64,000 nucleotides of DNA. It comes from Roseiarcus sp963822215. GTDB lineage: Bacteria > Pseudomonadota > Alphaproteobacteria > Rhizobiales > Beijerinckiaceae. Within the stretch, counting starts at the first letter, position 1; each line of letters opens with the position of its first letter. The position numbers and the translations under genes are program-made. The stretch is from contig CAWGGX010000008.1 of NCBI GenBank assembly GCA_963822215.1, positions 248,001-312,000 on the forward strand, read 5' to 3'. The notes beneath the pieces were generated by a model, which was not told the DNA's origin, made no database searches, and saw only the letters and a list, made by a program, of their open reading frames with translations. This document shows, in pieces, positions 37,758 to 46,784 of the stretch.

Positions 37758-38173
37758 CTAGATCAATTCCCACTTGCATAGATTCATGATTCTACAGCAA
37801 GATTCCCCTACGCACGGGGGACGAAATGAAACCGCTGTCGAACGATCTTCGCGAAAGATTCGTCCATGCCGTCCTGATTGAGGGCATGACATGCCGTGCG
37901 GCGGGGGAGCGTTTCGCGGTCTCCCATTCGGCGGTGATAAAGATCGTCCGACAGTTCGTCGAGACGGACGCTATCGACCCGCAAAAGGTCGGCGGATCGA
38001 GGAAGCCGGCTCTCGTCAAATGCTACGACATGGTCCGCGCCATCGTCGATGAAACGCCGGATTTGACGCTGGCGCAGATCGCCGACGAGATCGTCGCGCG
38101 TGGCGGACCGAAGGTCGGCAAATCCACCGTCGACAGGACGTTGGCGCGCCTCGATCTGAGATTCAAAAAAACC

Positions 38174-39767
38174 CGTCGCCGGCCGCGGCCGTCCTGTGGC
38201 GGCAGAAACGGAGCTGATATCCTGACCGTTGGGGAGGAGCGGCCGATAGTCTTCTGGTGGTGGTAACCCCGTCAAAAAACGTGGTCCATGAGCTGTTGCG
38301 CACTTGAGAGTGGTGACGCCATCGCGGCGATCCCGGTCAGGAAGTTGATCTCCTTGCGCGGCTCAGCCTCTCCACTTGAGTGAGAGGAGCATCACATCAT
38401 GACCAAATCGAAGCGGCGCCGCGCCGAACGAGACTTCACCCCCACCCATCCTGATGCCGCAGCGATCGATATCGGCTCAAGGATGCATGTCGCGGCCGTT
38501 CCGCCGGACCGGGACCCTGAGCCAGTGCGCGCCTTCGGGACCTGCACCGGCGATTTGCAACAGTTGGCCGATTGGTTCGAGCGCTGCGGCGTTCGAACGG
38601 TCGCGATGGAGTCCACCGGCGTCTATTGGATACCTGCCTACGAACTGCTCGAACAGCGCGGATTCGAGGTGGTGCTGGTCAACGCCCGCGACGCCAAGCA
38701 CGTGCCGGGACGCAAGAGCGACGTCAGCGACGCCCAATGGCTGAGACGGCTGCACGAATATGGGCTGCTGCGCGCCAGCTTCAGACCGAAGGGCGAGTTG
38801 GCCGCATTGCGCGCCTATCTGCGCCAACGTGAGCGCCTGCTGGACTACAGCGCCTCGCACATCCAGCATATGCAGAAGGCGTTGATGCAGATGAACGTTC
38901 AACTCCATCACGTGGTGACCGACATCACCGGCGAGACCGGGATGCGGATCATCCGCGCGGTGGTTGCAGGTGAACGAGATCCCGCCGTTCTGGCCACTCA
39001 TCGGGATCGGCGATGCCATGCCTCGGAGGCGGAGATCGCTGCCGCGCTGGCCGGAAACTGGCGTGAGGAGCATGTCTTTGCTCTCGGACAGGCGCTTGAG
39101 CTTCACGACGCCTACCACGCCAAGGTGGTGGAGTGCGATTTGCGGATCGAGGCGGTCTTGCGGCGTCTTCGAGACGCCGCAGCCAAACCAGCGGGGCGGC
39201 TGCCGCCGGTTCGCCATCGAGACAAGACGGCCAATGCGCCGACCTTCGATGCGCGGGCGGCATTGCATGCGGTCCTTGGCGTCGACTTGACGCAAATTCA
39301 TGGCCTCGGTCCTTCGCTGGCGCTGAAACTGATCGGCGAGTGCGGGACCGACCTCTCCGCTTGGCCAAACGCCAAGCACTTCACATCCTGGCTATGCCTG
39401 GCGCCGGCCAACAAGATCTCGGGGGGCAAGGTGCTTTCGACGCGAACGCGGCGATCCGGCAGCAGAGCCGCGGCTCTGCTGAGGCTGGCTGCAGTGACTG
39501 TCGGTCGCACGCAGACGGCGTTGGGCGCCTTCTATCGAAGGCTCTCCGCACGTGTCGGCAAAGCCAAAGCGGTGACTGCAACCGCACGCAAGATCGCCAC
39601 CCTGTTCTACAACGCCCTCCGACATGGGATGGACTACGCCGACCCCGGCGCGTCGTCCTACGAGGATCGATATCGCGCCCGCGTTCTCGCCAACCTCCGA
39701 CGACGCGCAAAGTCTCTCGGCTACACGCTGCACGAGATGCCGGCGCCGGCGTAGTTTCTCAGGAAGC
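38174..39767 (+). mobile_element. IS110-family element inserted in the IS630
   Basis: About 1594 bp. Limits were deduced from where the IS630 transposase frame stops (ACC at 38171-38173) and restarts (CTG at 39768). There are no clear terminal inverted repeats, as usual for IS110. The 225 bases before the transposase are noncoding, as in IS110 elements. Confidence 0.75.
38399..39754 (+). CDS. IS110-family transposase
   Basis: 451 residues with the DEDD-type N-terminal domain (AIDIGSRMHVAAVP, MESTGVYWIPAYELLE, DAKHVPGRKSDVSDAQWL) and the C-terminal transposase_20 domain (LTQIHGLGPSLALKLIGECG, WLCLAPANKISGGK). GAGAGGAGC precedes the ATG. Intact, so possibly active. The DEDD catalytic aspartates and the C-terminal serine region are as in IS110. 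Confidence 0.9.
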   Translation: MTKSKRRRAERDFTPTHPDAAAIDIGSRMHVAAVPPDRDPEPVRAFGTCTGDLQQLADWFERCGVRTVAMESTGVYWIPAYELLEQRGFEVVLVNARDAKHVPGRKSDVSDAQWLRRLHEYGLLRASFRPKGELAALRAYLRQRERLLDYSASHIQHMQKALMQMNVQLHHVVTDITGETGMRIIRAVVAGERDPAVLATHRDRRCHASEAEIAAALAGNWREEHVFALGQALELHDAYHAKVVECDLRIEAVLRRLRDAAAKPAGRLPPVRHRDKTANAPTFDARAALHAVLGVDLTQIHGLGPSLALKLIGECGTDLSAWPNAKHFTSWLCLAPANKISGGKVLSTRTRRSGSRAAALLRLAAVTVGRTQTALGAFYRRLSARVGKAKAVTATARKIATLFYNALRHGMDYADPGASSYEDRYRARVLANLRRRAKSLGYTLHEMPAPA

Positions 39768-40438
39768 CTGATCGCCGACGAGCAGACGCGGACGGACGTC
39801 GCCCTGAAGCGCGGGTTCTTCCGCCGCATCGCCCAACGCTTCATGGATTCCACGCGCTTCATATTCTTCGACGAGACGGCGGCGAAGACCAACATGACGC
39901 GGCTTTATGGACGCGCTCCCGGCGGCGAGCGACTGGTCGCCTCCGTGCCGCACGGCCATTGGAAGACCACGACTTTCGTGGCTGGCCTGAGCCTGGACGA
40001 AATCGTCGCCCCGGTCGTCTTCGACGGGCCGATCGACGGTCCATCGTTCCTGGCCTATATTGAGCAGATAGTTGTGCCGTGCCTGCGGCCCGGCGATGTC
40101 CTGCTGATGGATAATCTCCGTGCCCACAAGCAACCGGCTGTGGCGACGGCAGTCCGCGCAGCCGGCGCTTCGATTCTCTTCACTCCGCCTTATTCGCCGG
40201 ATTTCAACCCGATCGAGAATTTCTTCTCGAAGCTCAAGGCCTATCTGCGCAAGGTGCAGGCGCGGACCAAATCCGACTTGGACGTCGCCATCGTCGCATG
40301 CTGCGCAACGCTGACGCGCAAGGAACGCGAGAATTTCTTCCTACACTGCGGATATGGAGTCGCGTAGCAGGGAACCGCTCTAAGCTGTCGGGCGCCGCCG
40401 CTAGAGTGAAATGAATTCTGGTCGAATCGCGCCGCAGG

Positions 40439-40499
40439 CCCTCATCCGGCGCTTCGCGCCACCTTCCCCCTGAGGGGGAAGGGCACGCCCTCTCCCACC
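40439..40499. repeat. Palindromic intergenic repeat, left half
   Basis: A CCCTCATCCGGCGCTTCGCGCC-type rhizobial repeat, with the small hairpin CCCCCTGAGGGGG and then CCCTCTCCC. The matching GGGAGAGGG arm lies at 42040-42048, on the other side of the IS4-family element, so the insertion split one hairpin. Confidence 0.6.
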
Positions 40500-42035
40500 G
40501 GGCTAGCGTGCGCACACATTTGATTTGCTCAGCTGTCAAGTGGGGCAGGCGAGGTGGCGGCGGCGAGATTGAAGCTTTCTGCGATGGCGTGGAAGCGGCG
40601 CAGGCCGTGGACGAAGGTGATAGGGCCTGGCGAACGCTCTTTGGCGTAGCCGGTCCAGCCGCCGAGGCGGGCGATGCACCAGGCCGCCCAAGCCAGGCTG
40701 CGTCTGGGGTGCGGGTTCTTCTGCTTCTGGGTCTTGCCTTCGAATTTGCCGGCCAGCGCCTCCAGAACGGCGATTTCGTCGGGTTCGAAGACGCGCGCGG
40801 CCGGGAAAGCCGCGCCCGCCTCGTCCCGTCCCTGGACCAGTTGCATGACGCTCGCGGCGGCGATCAGCGCGGTCGCCGCCAGGCGTTCGAGCGCGTCGCC
40901 GTCGCGCAAGAGGCTGTCTTCGAGGTCGAAGCCCTGCGACTTGAGGGTGCGGAAGAGCTGCTCGATGATCCAGCGATAGCGATAGAGCTCGATAATCCAC
41001 GCCGCTTGGGCAAGCGTGCTCACGCCATGCGTCGTCAACAGGCGCCAGACGATCGGCTCCTCGGAGGGCGGCGGGTCGATTTCGCGCGCCTCGACGAGAT
41101 TGAGCGCGACGCCGGGCGGATCCCGCCGGTCGGCGCCGCGCTCGGGACGACGCAGGACGACCGGACAGAAACGCACCGCCAGCGTGACCTTCCGGGCCGT
41201 CCGTCCGGGCCGGCCGGGCAGATCGAAGCTCAGACGGCCCGCTTCCGGCGCGGCGGCGATCTTCGACAGCAGCCGCTCGCCCGCCTCGATGAGCGCCCGA
41301 TCGCGCACGGCGCGAACCAGGACATGCGTTCGCCCATCGGGCACGCGGGCGAAATGCTCGTAGATGTCGGCCTCCCGATCGGAGATCTCGGTGATCATCG
41401 TCGCCGAGTTCAGGAACCGCTTCGCCGCCAGGGGCGTGGCGAGCCACTTGTTGCTCTCCTTCTCCTCGATCGGCAGGCTCTGGTAGTCGTCCTCCTTGAT
41501 CCGCGTTCGCCGCCAGATCGTCGCCCCCGCGAGCCCCAGGACGCCGCCGTCGGCGGCGTCGACCGCCAGCGCCGGATGGACGAACAGGCCGACGTCCTTG
41601 CCGTTGCCGACGCGGCCAAGGCCACGCTTGCGCTTGGCTTTGGCTTCATAGTTGATTTCGCTCGTATCCTGGATCAACAGGACGTGCCGTCCCGCCGCGG
41701 CGGTTCCCGTCCGCTCCGCCGCGCCGCGCAGAATTTCTTCCACCGTCACTCTCGGATTGCGGAAAAACCGCGTCAGACCAACCTTCTCCGCCCGGCTGTC
41801 GCACAGTTGGCGAAAGCCCGCGCTAATGCGCGCGCACATGCGCTCCACCGCCAGGCGCCCCTTTTTTCAAGGCGCACGTCGCCGAAGAAGCCAATGTTCA
41901 CGTCTGTCATCGCCGATCCTCTCCAAACAAAGGGCCGGCCGATACAGAATCACACATGATTCTCAACGATCAAGCGATGTTTGCAAAAAATGTGTTTGAC
42001 TCGTCCGCGAATCGAATGTGTGCGCACGCTAGCCC
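40500..42035 (-). mobile_element. IS4-family insertion sequence
   Basis: A 1536 bp element with long inverted ends. The left end GGGCTAGCGTGCGCACACAT (then TTGATTTGC) at 40500-40528 matches the complement of 42007-42035 at 27 of 29 bases. No unambiguous target duplication was seen. It is inserted in an intergenic palindromic repeat. Confidence 0.82.
40529..41910 (-). pseudogene. IS4-family (Tn5-like) transposase, frameshifted near the start
   Basis: The main frame has DDE motifs: LIQDTSEINYEA, ISDREADIYEHF and the Y-R-E signature YRYRWIIEQLFRTLKSQG. The true start is MTDVNIGFFGDVRLEKRG at 41910, in another frame. Adding one base to the four-C run at 41858-41861 joins them (LEKRGRLAVERM). As read, initiation at the internal ATG at 41848 would remove about 20 residues of the DNA-binding end. 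Confidence 0.8.
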
Positions 42036-42224
42036 TCCGGGAGAGGGAAGCCGCCGTAGGGCATCCGAAAGGACGCCCGTCTCTCGACGGGCTATGGCGG
42101 CAGGGTGAGGGTTCGCTGACGCGACCCTATTTCATCGCGCTTTTAGCGTCATTCGCGAGCGGCAGCCCGGCCCAAGCCGCGCGCCGCGCTGGCGATGGAC
42201 CCGCGATTGCCGCGCAGGTCTCGA

Positions 42225-42902
42225 TCAGGCCGTCGCCTTCGCCCTGAGGCGGTCGAGCACCGGCAGGAGTTCGGACGGGTCAGGACGCTGGGTGTAGTCG
42301 GGATTGACCTCGGCATAAGCGATGATTCCGCCCGAACCGATGACGAAGCGAGCAGGCATCGGCAACACCCAAGCCGGGTCGTCGTTGATGGCGGGCAGGT
42401 CGTTCTTAAAGCCCTTGTAGAGCTCGACGAGGTAGTCGGGCAGCGAGAAGCGCAGGCCGAAGGCGGCCGCGACTCGGCTCTTGTCGTCGCTCAGAATCGG
42501 GAACGTGAGCTTGTTGTCGCGCTGTGATTTCCGGCTGTTGGGCGCGGTCTGGGGCGAGATGGCGACGAGTTTCGCACCGCGCGCCTCGATGTCTGGCACA
42601 GCAGCCTGAAGCGCCTGGAGATCCATGTTGCAGTACGGGCACCAGACCCCGCGGTAGAACGAAATCACCAGCGGCCCCTTCTCGAGAAGAGCGGCCGACG
42701 AGACCGGGATTCCTTCGGGATCCTTGAGGGTAAACTCAGGCGCTTTGTCGCCCGCTTTCTTTGCGTTGAGCGCTTGGCCAGACGAGACAAGTTCCGCCGT
42801 CGCACGGTGCATCACGTCGAGCACCTGCGGCGTCGGCTTCATGCTCAGCTTGCCATTCTCGAAATCGGCTTTGAACGCATCGAGGCGGTCCTGGAGGGTC
42901 AT
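42225..42902 (-). CDS. AhpC/TSA-type peroxiredoxin-like protein
   Basis: 225 residues. The thioredoxin-fold motif FYRGVWCPYCNMDLQAL near residue 85 holds the active cysteine pair (CPYC). The fold continues with KLVAISPQT and ILSDDKSRVAAAFGL. A helical N-terminal extension of about 45 residues precedes it. It reduces peroxides or thiols in the cytoplasm. AGGGAG precedes the ATG. Divergent from a LysR regulator with a dyad between them, suggesting redox-responsive control. Confidence 0.82.
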   Translation of the reverse strand: MTLQDRLDAFKADFENGKLSMKPTPQVLDVMHRATAELVSSGQALNAKKAGDKAPEFTLKDPEGIPVSSAALLEKGPLVISFYRGVWCPYCNMDLQALQAAVPDIEARGAKLVAISPQTAPNSRKSQRDNKLTFPILSDDKSRVAAAFGLRFSLPDYLVELYKGFKNDLPAINDDPAWVLPMPARFVIGSGGIIAYAEVNPDYTQRPDPSELLPVLDRLRAKATA

Positions 42903-42938
42903 TGCGGAACTCCCTGAGTGATAAGGTGTGCGAACTAT

Positions 42939-42968
42939 CGCCTATTTGGCGGCCTTGGGGTATAGGCG
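42939..42968. promoter_or_regulatory. Inverted repeat between divergent peroxiredoxin and lysR genes
   Basis: CGCCTAT and ATAGGCG, perfect 7 bp arms separated by 16 bases, centred in the 96-base divergent interval. The arm length and spacing fit a LysR-type binding site. Confidence 0.5.
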
Positions 42969-42998
42969 CCCCGCAAACAAGACCCATTTGAATTTCAG

Positions 42999-43916
42999 AT
43001 GAATAATCGGCTCCAGGAACTGGCGGTGTTTGCGCGAGTGGGCGAAACGGGAAGTTTCACTCGAGCGGCCCGTGACATGAATCTCTCTCAGCCTTCGGTC
43101 TCGCGGATCATTGGCGAGCTTGAGGCGAGGCTAGGCGTCAAGCTCCTGCTGCGGACAACTCGGCGGCTTACCCTCACGGGCGCGGGGGCGCAGCTCCTCG
43201 AACGAGCGCGCGACATCCTTGCGGAATTGGATAACGCGGAGTACGCAGCACGCGGCGTCGATTCGCTGCGCGGCACAATCCGCCTCGCTTTGCCGGTGGT
43301 CTTTGGCACGCGCGAAGTCATTCCGCGCCTTCCCGAGTTTCTCGCTCGCTATCCCATGCTGCGCATGGAGCTGCGCGTTTCGGATCTCTATCAAGACCTG
43401 GTCGCCGACGGCGTAGATGTCGCGATCCGACTGGGCAAGCTTTCCGACTCCGCGTTCGGCGCCCGGACGCTTGCGACCTTGAAGCGGCATGTCGTCGCCG
43501 CGCCAACCTATCTTGGGGCGCGCGGCGCGCCCAAAAGTCCCGCGGACCTGGCGGGTCACGACTGCATCTTGGGGCCGAGCGGCTTTGGTCGGGAAAGCTG
43601 GGTGTTCAGGCGCCGCGATACCGTGATCTCGGTGGATGTGACGGGCCGGATTCATACCGACTCTGGCCCAGGGCTCTACGCGTCCGCGATCGCGGGCCTG
43701 GGCGTCGCTCAGGCCTCCGAAGCGATGTGCGGCGCCGAGCTGCGCTCAGGCGCCTTGGTGGCGTTGCTGACGGACTATGCGCTGGAGCCGGTGCAAGTGC
43801 ATGCCGTATTTCCGGCAGGACCGCGCCCTTCGACGAAGGTTCGCGTTTTTGCGGAGTACCTCGCCGTCGCGCTCGGCAGCGCGTCCTCGTCCATCCGGCC
43901 CGGGAATGGATCGTGA
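42999..43916 (+). CDS. LysR-family transcriptional regulator
   Basis: 305 residues. Helix-turn-helix ELAVFARVGETGSFTRAARDMNLSQPSVSRIIGELE fills residues 6-42, followed by the linker and a periplasmic-binding-like effector domain (RGTIRLALPVVFGTREVIPRLPEFL, then LGVAQASEAM). Divergent from the peroxiredoxin gene, its likely target. The effector is unknown; oxidised thiols or electrophiles would fit the GST neighbours. Confidence 0.88.
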   Translation: MNNRLQELAVFARVGETGSFTRAARDMNLSQPSVSRIIGELEARLGVKLLLRTTRRLTLTGAGAQLLERARDILAELDNAEYAARGVDSLRGTIRLALPVVFGTREVIPRLPEFLARYPMLRMELRVSDLYQDLVADGVDVAIRLGKLSDSAFGARTLATLKRHVVAAPTYLGARGAPKSPADLAGHDCILGPSGFGRESWVFRRRDTVISVDVTGRIHTDSGPGLYASAIAGLGVAQASEAMCGAELRSGALVALLTDYALEPVQVHAVFPAGPRPSTKVRVFAEYLAVALGSASSSIRPGNGS

Positions 43917-43936
43917 GGCGCGCCGCCTGAGAGGAG

Positions 43937-44812
43937 CTAACTCGCCGGCGCCAGTTTGTCCTGCGTCCTGGTCTCGAAGTCGCTGGCGTCGTGTCGTTCG
44001 TGGAGCTGTTCGGACGGATCGCCGCTCGTTCGGTTGACCATGCGGCCGCGCGTGACCGCCGGTCGCGCCAGAATGGCGTCGGCCCAGCGCTGCACGTTGC
44101 GATAATCCTGCACGCTTAGGAACTCACCCGCGCCATACGCCCAGCCCTTGGCAAGCCCGCCGTACCAGGGGAACACTGCGATGTCCGCGATCGTGTACTC
44201 GGCGCCGGCGAGGTATTCGCTCTCGGCGAGGCGTCGGTCCAACACGTCGAGCTGGCGCTTGACCTCCATTGCGAAGCGGTCGATCGCATATTCGATCTTG
44301 GTCGGCGCATAGGCGTAGAAATGGCCAAAGCCGCCTCCGAGATAGGGTGCGCTACCCATCTGCCAGAACAGCCAATTCAGCGTCTCCGTGCGGAGAGCTG
44401 GATCTTCGGGAAGGAAGGCGCCGAACTTCTGCACCAGATATAGCAAGATCGAGCCGGACTCGAAGACGCGGATGGGCTTTGGACCGCTACGGTCGACGAG
44501 GGCCGGGATCTTGGAATTGGGGTTCACGGCGACAAAGCCGCTGCCAAATTGATCGCCTTTGCCGATGTTGATCAGCCACGCGTCGTACTCCGCGCCTTTT
44601 TGACCGAGCGCGAGAAGCTCCTCCAGCATGATCGTAATCTTTTGGCCGTTAGGGGTTCCAAGCGAATAGAGCTGGAGTGGATGCTTGCCGACCGGCAGCT
44701 CTTGTTCGTGCGTGGGGCCCGCGATTGGGCGGTTGATGTTGGCGAATTGACCGCCGTTGGGCTTGTCCCAGGTCCAGATTTTTGGCGGTGTATACGAAGG
44801 CGCATCACTCAT
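43937..44812 (-). CDS. yghU: YghU-like glutathione-dependent disulfide reductase
   Basis: 291 residues from the ATG at 44812 with GGAG upstream; a TTG at 44818 is the alternative. YghU/YfcG-type GST: KIWTWDKPNGGQFANINRPIAG at the start, then a thioredoxin-like domain LYSLGTPNGQKITIMLEEL with NPNSKIPALVD and FESGSILLYL, and a helical domain with FGHFYAYAP. It reduces disulfides with glutathione. It follows a second GST gene by 36 bases, probably in the same operon. Confidence 0.87.
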   Translation of the reverse strand: MSDAPSYTPPKIWTWDKPNGGQFANINRPIAGPTHEQELPVGKHPLQLYSLGTPNGQKITIMLEELLALGQKGAEYDAWLINIGKGDQFGSGFVAVNPNSKIPALVDRSGPKPIRVFESGSILLYLVQKFGAFLPEDPALRTETLNWLFWQMGSAPYLGGGFGHFYAYAPTKIEYAIDRFAMEVKRQLDVLDRRLAESEYLAGAEYTIADIAVFPWYGGLAKGWAYGAGEFLSVQDYRNVQRWADAILARPAVTRGRMVNRTSGDPSEQLHERHDASDFETRTQDKLAPAS

Positions 44813-44848
44813 CTTCAATCTCCATGAATCCTTGCAGGCGACGGACGA

Positions 44849-45553
44849 TCACGCCGCTGGCGGATAGTTCGACGGGAACAGCGCGCGTTTCGCTTCCTCG
44901 TCACTGACCTTCTTGAAGTCGTGGTGCTTGCCAACCTCGCGCGCGCGGGCGGCCGCTGGCCGCGCGTCAACCGTCTGAAAGAGGCGCTTAAGATGGGGGA
45001 AGGGTCCGAGCGGGTCATCTGCGCCCTTACGAACGCGCGAAGCCCGATCGAGCCAGCCCCATGCCGACATATCGGCGATTGTATAGTCGTCGCCGACGAT
45101 GAAGTCGCAGCCTGCGAGGTGGTCGTTGAGCACCTGATAGTGCCGTTCCGCCTCGCGGCGGTAGCGGTTCACCGCATAGGCGAGCCCTTCGGGCGCGGCG
45201 AATTGGAAATGGACCGCCTGGCCCGAGAATGGGCCGAGACCCGAGGCGAGGAAAAGCAGCCACGACAGCAGCTCGGGGCGATCATCCGGTTTGCCGAGGA
45301 ACTTGCCGGCTTTCTCAGCGAGATAGATCAGGATCGCGGTGGAATCGAAGACGCGGACCTCTTGGCCGCCGGGGCCGTCGGTGTCGACGATCGCCGGCAC
45401 TTTGCCATTGGGATTTATAGCCCGGAAGGAAGGTTGATGTTGCTCGCCTTTGCTGGTGTCGACCGGGACGGTCTCGTAGGCGAGACCTGCCTCCTCGAGA
45501 AAGAGCGCAACCTTTGCCGGGTTTGGCGTCGGGTGGAAATAGAACCGAATCAT
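44849..45553 (-). CDS. Glutathione S-transferase family protein
   Basis: 234 residues from the ATG at 45553 with GAGGAG upstream; extension to 45751 would overlap the divergent TetR gene. N-terminal thioredoxin-like domain: FYFHPTPNPAKVALFLEEAGL, NPNGKVPAIVD and FDSTAILIYLAEK; helical C-terminal domain with YTIADMSAWGWLDRA. Conjugation or detoxification role. Divergent from the TetR gene at 45667. Confidence 0.85.
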   Translation of the reverse strand: MIRFYFHPTPNPAKVALFLEEAGLAYETVPVDTSKGEQHQPSFRAINPNGKVPAIVDTDGPGGQEVRVFDSTAILIYLAEKAGKFLGKPDDRPELLSWLLFLASGLGPFSGQAVHFQFAAPEGLAYAVNRYRREAERHYQVLNDHLAGCDFIVGDDYTIADMSAWGWLDRASRVRKGADDPLGPFPHLKRLFQTVDARPAAARAREVGKHHDFKKVSDEEAKRALFPSNYPPAA

Positions 45554-45586
45554 GGGGGCTTCTCCTCGTGGGCTCGACGCGCTTGC

Positions 45587-45609
45587 GTTTTGGTTCGACC
45601 GTTCTAAAA
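45587..45609. promoter_or_regulatory. Imperfect dyad between GST and TetR genes
   Basis: TTTTGGTTCGACCGTTCTAAAA: imperfect palindrome (TTTT ends, GTTC inner blocks) in the 113-base divergent interval. Its complement contains TAGAACG, reminiscent of the GAACGA dyads elsewhere in the island. Position and form fit autoregulation by the adjacent TetR. Confidence 0.35.
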
Positions 45610-45666
45610 TGCCTGCCGGTCGCGACGATGGCAAGACGGCGCTTCGGCCGGAGGGTGGACGAATGG

Positions 45667-46251
45667 ATGGCAAGGCCGCGGGAATTTGATGAGGACGTGG
45701 TGCTTGACGCCGCCATGCAGTGCTTTTGGGCGCGCGGCTACGAAGCGACATCCGTCCGAAATCTCATTGAGAAAACCGGGATTACAGGCGCCAGTCTCTA
45801 CAATGCGTTCGGCGACAAGCGGGCCCTCTACGAGCGGGCGCTCGATCATTATGTCGAGGATAGCGTCGTCGACCGTATCCGCCGCTTGGAGGCGCTGCCG
45901 GGGCGCGATGCGATCGGCGCCTTTTTTTCCGAGATTGTCCGGCGGTCACTGGATGATCACGAGCACAAGGGCTGCATGCTCGTGAATTCGGCGCTGGACA
46001 TTGCGCCCAATGACCCGGACTTCAAACGCATCGTAGCCGCCGTCCTCACGCGGATCGAGCAATTTTTTCGTGATCGTATCGAGGCTGGGCAGGCTGATGG
46101 CGCGATTACGAAGTCGGTCGAGGCGTCGATCCTTGCCCAGCACCTCCTCGGCGTCCTGATGGGGATACGCGTCCTCGCGCGAGTCCGTCCCGAGCGGGAG
46201 CTGCTGGAAGGGGTGGCGTCGGGAGCGCTCGCTTTGCTCGACCGCATGTAA
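45667..46251 (+). CDS. TetR/AcrR-family transcriptional regulator
   Basis: 194 residues. MARPREFDEDVVLDAAMQCFW at the start and the helix-turn-helix ATSVRNLIEKTGITGASLYNAFGDKRALY, then a ligand domain with KGCMLVNSALDIAP. It resembles the frameshifted TetR at 30187 (shared PREFDE, FW.RGY, SLY.FGDK, L.RALDHY), so they are paralogues with possibly similar operators. It likely represses the divergent GST-YghU pair. Confidence 0.87.
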   Translation: MARPREFDEDVVLDAAMQCFWARGYEATSVRNLIEKTGITGASLYNAFGDKRALYERALDHYVEDSVVDRIRRLEALPGRDAIGAFFSEIVRRSLDDHEHKGCMLVNSALDIAPNDPDFKRIVAAVLTRIEQFFRDRIEAGQADGAITKSVEASILAQHLLGVLMGIRVLARVRPERELLEGVASGALALLDRM

Positions 46252-46383
46252 CGAGCGTAGACATACGAACACAAAACACACATGAGATGTAAATGACGGG
46301 GTCGGCGACTGGCTCATAACTGCGCCGAAAATTGTGGCCGCGCTGGCTTCCGCGCCGCCGCCATCATCGTGAGGAGGGAAACA

Positions 46384-46497
46384 ATGCAGCCTTTCGCCTT
46401 TGCTTCTCGGCGCCATCCGAACTGCCGAGTTGGTGGACGCGCCGGATTAGTTCTGAGTTTCAGACATTTGTTTGACTTTGTTCCCTATACGTGCTAG
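46384..46497 (+). other. Strong ribosome binding site and short frame, possible gene remnant
   Basis: GAGGAGGG precedes an ATG opening 37 codons (MQPFAFASRRHP...). The start resembles the first residues of FAD-binding subunits of molybdenum hydroxylases (M.PF.Y.RP), but homology ends at once. Possibly the 5' stub of a deleted gene. Confidence 0.3.
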
Positions 46498-46500
46498 TCT
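46472..46500 (+). promoter_or_regulatory. Orphan promoter before a truncated frame
   Basis: TTGACT (46472-46477), 17 bases, TAGTCT (46495-46500) with an upstream TG (extended -10). A GGAG-preceded GTG at 46536 opens MSDALAPDAARG, but the frame runs directly into a palindromic repeat and then an IS66 element. The gene it served appears to have been lost. Confidence 0.4.
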
Positions 46501-46644
46501 TATAAAGATCAACGGAAGATCGTAGGAGTTCTGGAGTGTCCGACGCCCTTGCGCCCGATGCCGCCAGAGGCTCTCCCGCGGGCGCCGCCGCGCGGGGCCC
46601 TGACGCCTGCCTCGGCGCGGCTTCCGGCGGTCGCCGGGCCCGCC

Positions 46645-46744
46645 GTCATCGCGAGCCGCGAAGCGGCGTGGCGATCCAGGGGAACGTCGGGCGCCCCTCG
46701 TTCCCCTGGATCGCCGCGTCGCCCTTCGGGCTCCTCGCGATGAC
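46645..46744. repeat. Palindromic GTCATCGCGAGC repeat, copy 1
   Basis: A 100 bp imperfect palindrome. It starts GTCATCGCGAGCC and ends with the complementary GCTCCTCGCGATGAC; inner arms are GGCGATCCAGGGG and CCCCTGGATCGCC. A second copy is at 48682-48776. This matches a repeat type common in Hyphomicrobiales intergenic DNA. Confidence 0.75.
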
Positions 46745-46784
46745 AACTCATGGGCGCCCCCTTCCTTGGCAATTACTTTTTTCC

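Larger units (their letters stand above)
37826..40367 (+). pseudogene. IS630-family transposase, split by an IS110-family element
   Basis: The N-terminal part (37826-38173) has the helix-turn-helix LSNDLRERFVHAVLIEG...FAVSHSAVIKIV. It stops at FKKT, where foreign DNA starts. The rest resumes at 39768 (LIADEQTRTDVALKRGFFRR) and contains the DDE residues FFDET, LMDNLRAHK and the NPIENFFSKLK glutamate region, ending at 40367. Removing 38174-39767 gives one continuous frame. Element ends are uncertain; imperfect AGA-TTCAT inverted ends are visible near 37785 and 40415. Confidence 0.85.

Noticed and set aside
37808..38275. Minus-strand frame across the IS630 start
   Set aside because: Antisense to the recognised IS630 transposase start and without homology.
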